A stretch of DNA of 5,939 nt from Desulfobulbus sp. (GTDB taxonomy: Bacteria > Desulfobacterota > Desulfobulbia > Desulfobulbales > Desulfobulbaceae): assembly GCA_030602145.1 (NCBI GenBank), contig JAUWAH010000164.1, positions 1-5,939 on the forward strand. The letters are read 5' to 3'. Shown here one piece after another: positions 5,861 to 5,939 of the stretch. Positions within the stretch are counted from its first letter, which is position 1; each line of letters starts with the position of its first letter. The position numbers and the translations under genes are program-made. Below the pieces are notes generated by a model. It saw only the letters and a program-made list of their open reading frames with translations, had not been told where the DNA came from and did no database searches.

Positions 5861-5939
5861 CCAGAACTCATTGATTTTTCCAGGACTGGATTCCCGATGA
5901 CTACCTCGGGAATGACTCAACCGTCTTTTTGCAAAAGCC

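Larger units (their letters stand above)
5801..5939. repeat. Nested inverted-repeat element (MITE-like, dRS3-type palindromes), right end at window edge
   Basis: After the dld stop the composition turns AT-rich. Two copies of the palindrome TTTTGCAAAA (5805-5814 and 5927-5936) bracket a core with nested inverted repeats. GTCATTCCCG (5838-5847) matches CGGGAATGAC (5907-5916), and CGGGAATCCAG (5854-5864) matches CTGGATTCCCG (5886-5896) exactly. The core could form a cruciform. There is no ORF inside, so any mobility would depend on a transposase elsewhere. The exact right boundary may lie past the window. Confidence 0.7.

Noticed and set aside
5824..5880. Intrinsic terminator of dld
   Set aside because: The ATTCCCGC/GCGGGAAT hairpin is strong, but no T-run follows its stem; the T-run at 5830-5836 lies before it. 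It fits a repeat unit better, though it may still end transcripts.

Overview
The window (about 5.9 kb, GC-rich) reads like the chromosome of a strict or facultative anaerobe, most likely a Desulfobacterota-type bacterium (Desulfobulbus/Desulfuromonas/Geobacter-like). This is an inference from gene content: an oxygen-independent route to the lower ligand of vitamin B12 next to a respiratory D-lactate dehydrogenase of the long FAD/Fe-S type, plus interspersed ATTCCC...GGGAAT palindromes. All protein-coding genes lie on the + strand. No tRNA, rRNA, CRISPR array or transposase gene was seen.

Positions 2-2787 hold a three-gene cobamide lower-ligand cassette. First is the C-terminal 178 residues of a ThiC-superfamily radical SAM enzyme, best read as 5-hydroxybenzimidazole synthase (BzaF-like) rather than thiamin ThiC. 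Next is a complete CobT, which turns a benzimidazole base into its alpha-ribotide. Last is a COMT-type SAM-dependent methyltransferase that overlaps cobT by 4 nt and is best read as BzaC-like. Together they predict the route aminoimidazole ribotide -> 5-hydroxybenzimidazole -> 5-methoxybenzimidazole -> alpha-ribotide for cobamide assembly. No BzaD- or BzaE-like methyltransferase is visible, so 5-methoxybenzimidazolyl-cobamide is the simplest predicted product unless those genes lie elsewhere. The 159-nt gap between the first two genes carries a striking long imperfect RNA hairpin (626-682) ending just before the cobT ribosome binding site.

Positions 2788-2965 form an intergenic region with weak hairpins and a perfect 10-bp palindrome (CGGTATACCG) resembling operators of FadR-type GntR regulators. 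A strong AGGAGG ribosome binding site follows.

Positions 2966-5794 encode a 942-residue FAD/4Fe-4S/CCG-domain protein, probably a membrane-associated D-lactate dehydrogenase feeding electrons to the respiratory chain. It is probably a separate transcription unit from the cobamide cassette.

Positions 5801-5939 are AT-richer and non-coding. They hold a nested inverted-repeat element built from ATTCCC/GGGAAT palindromes (dRS3-like) and bracketed by two copies of TTTTGCAAAA. It looks like a non-autonomous repeat or MITE-like element and may run past the window end.
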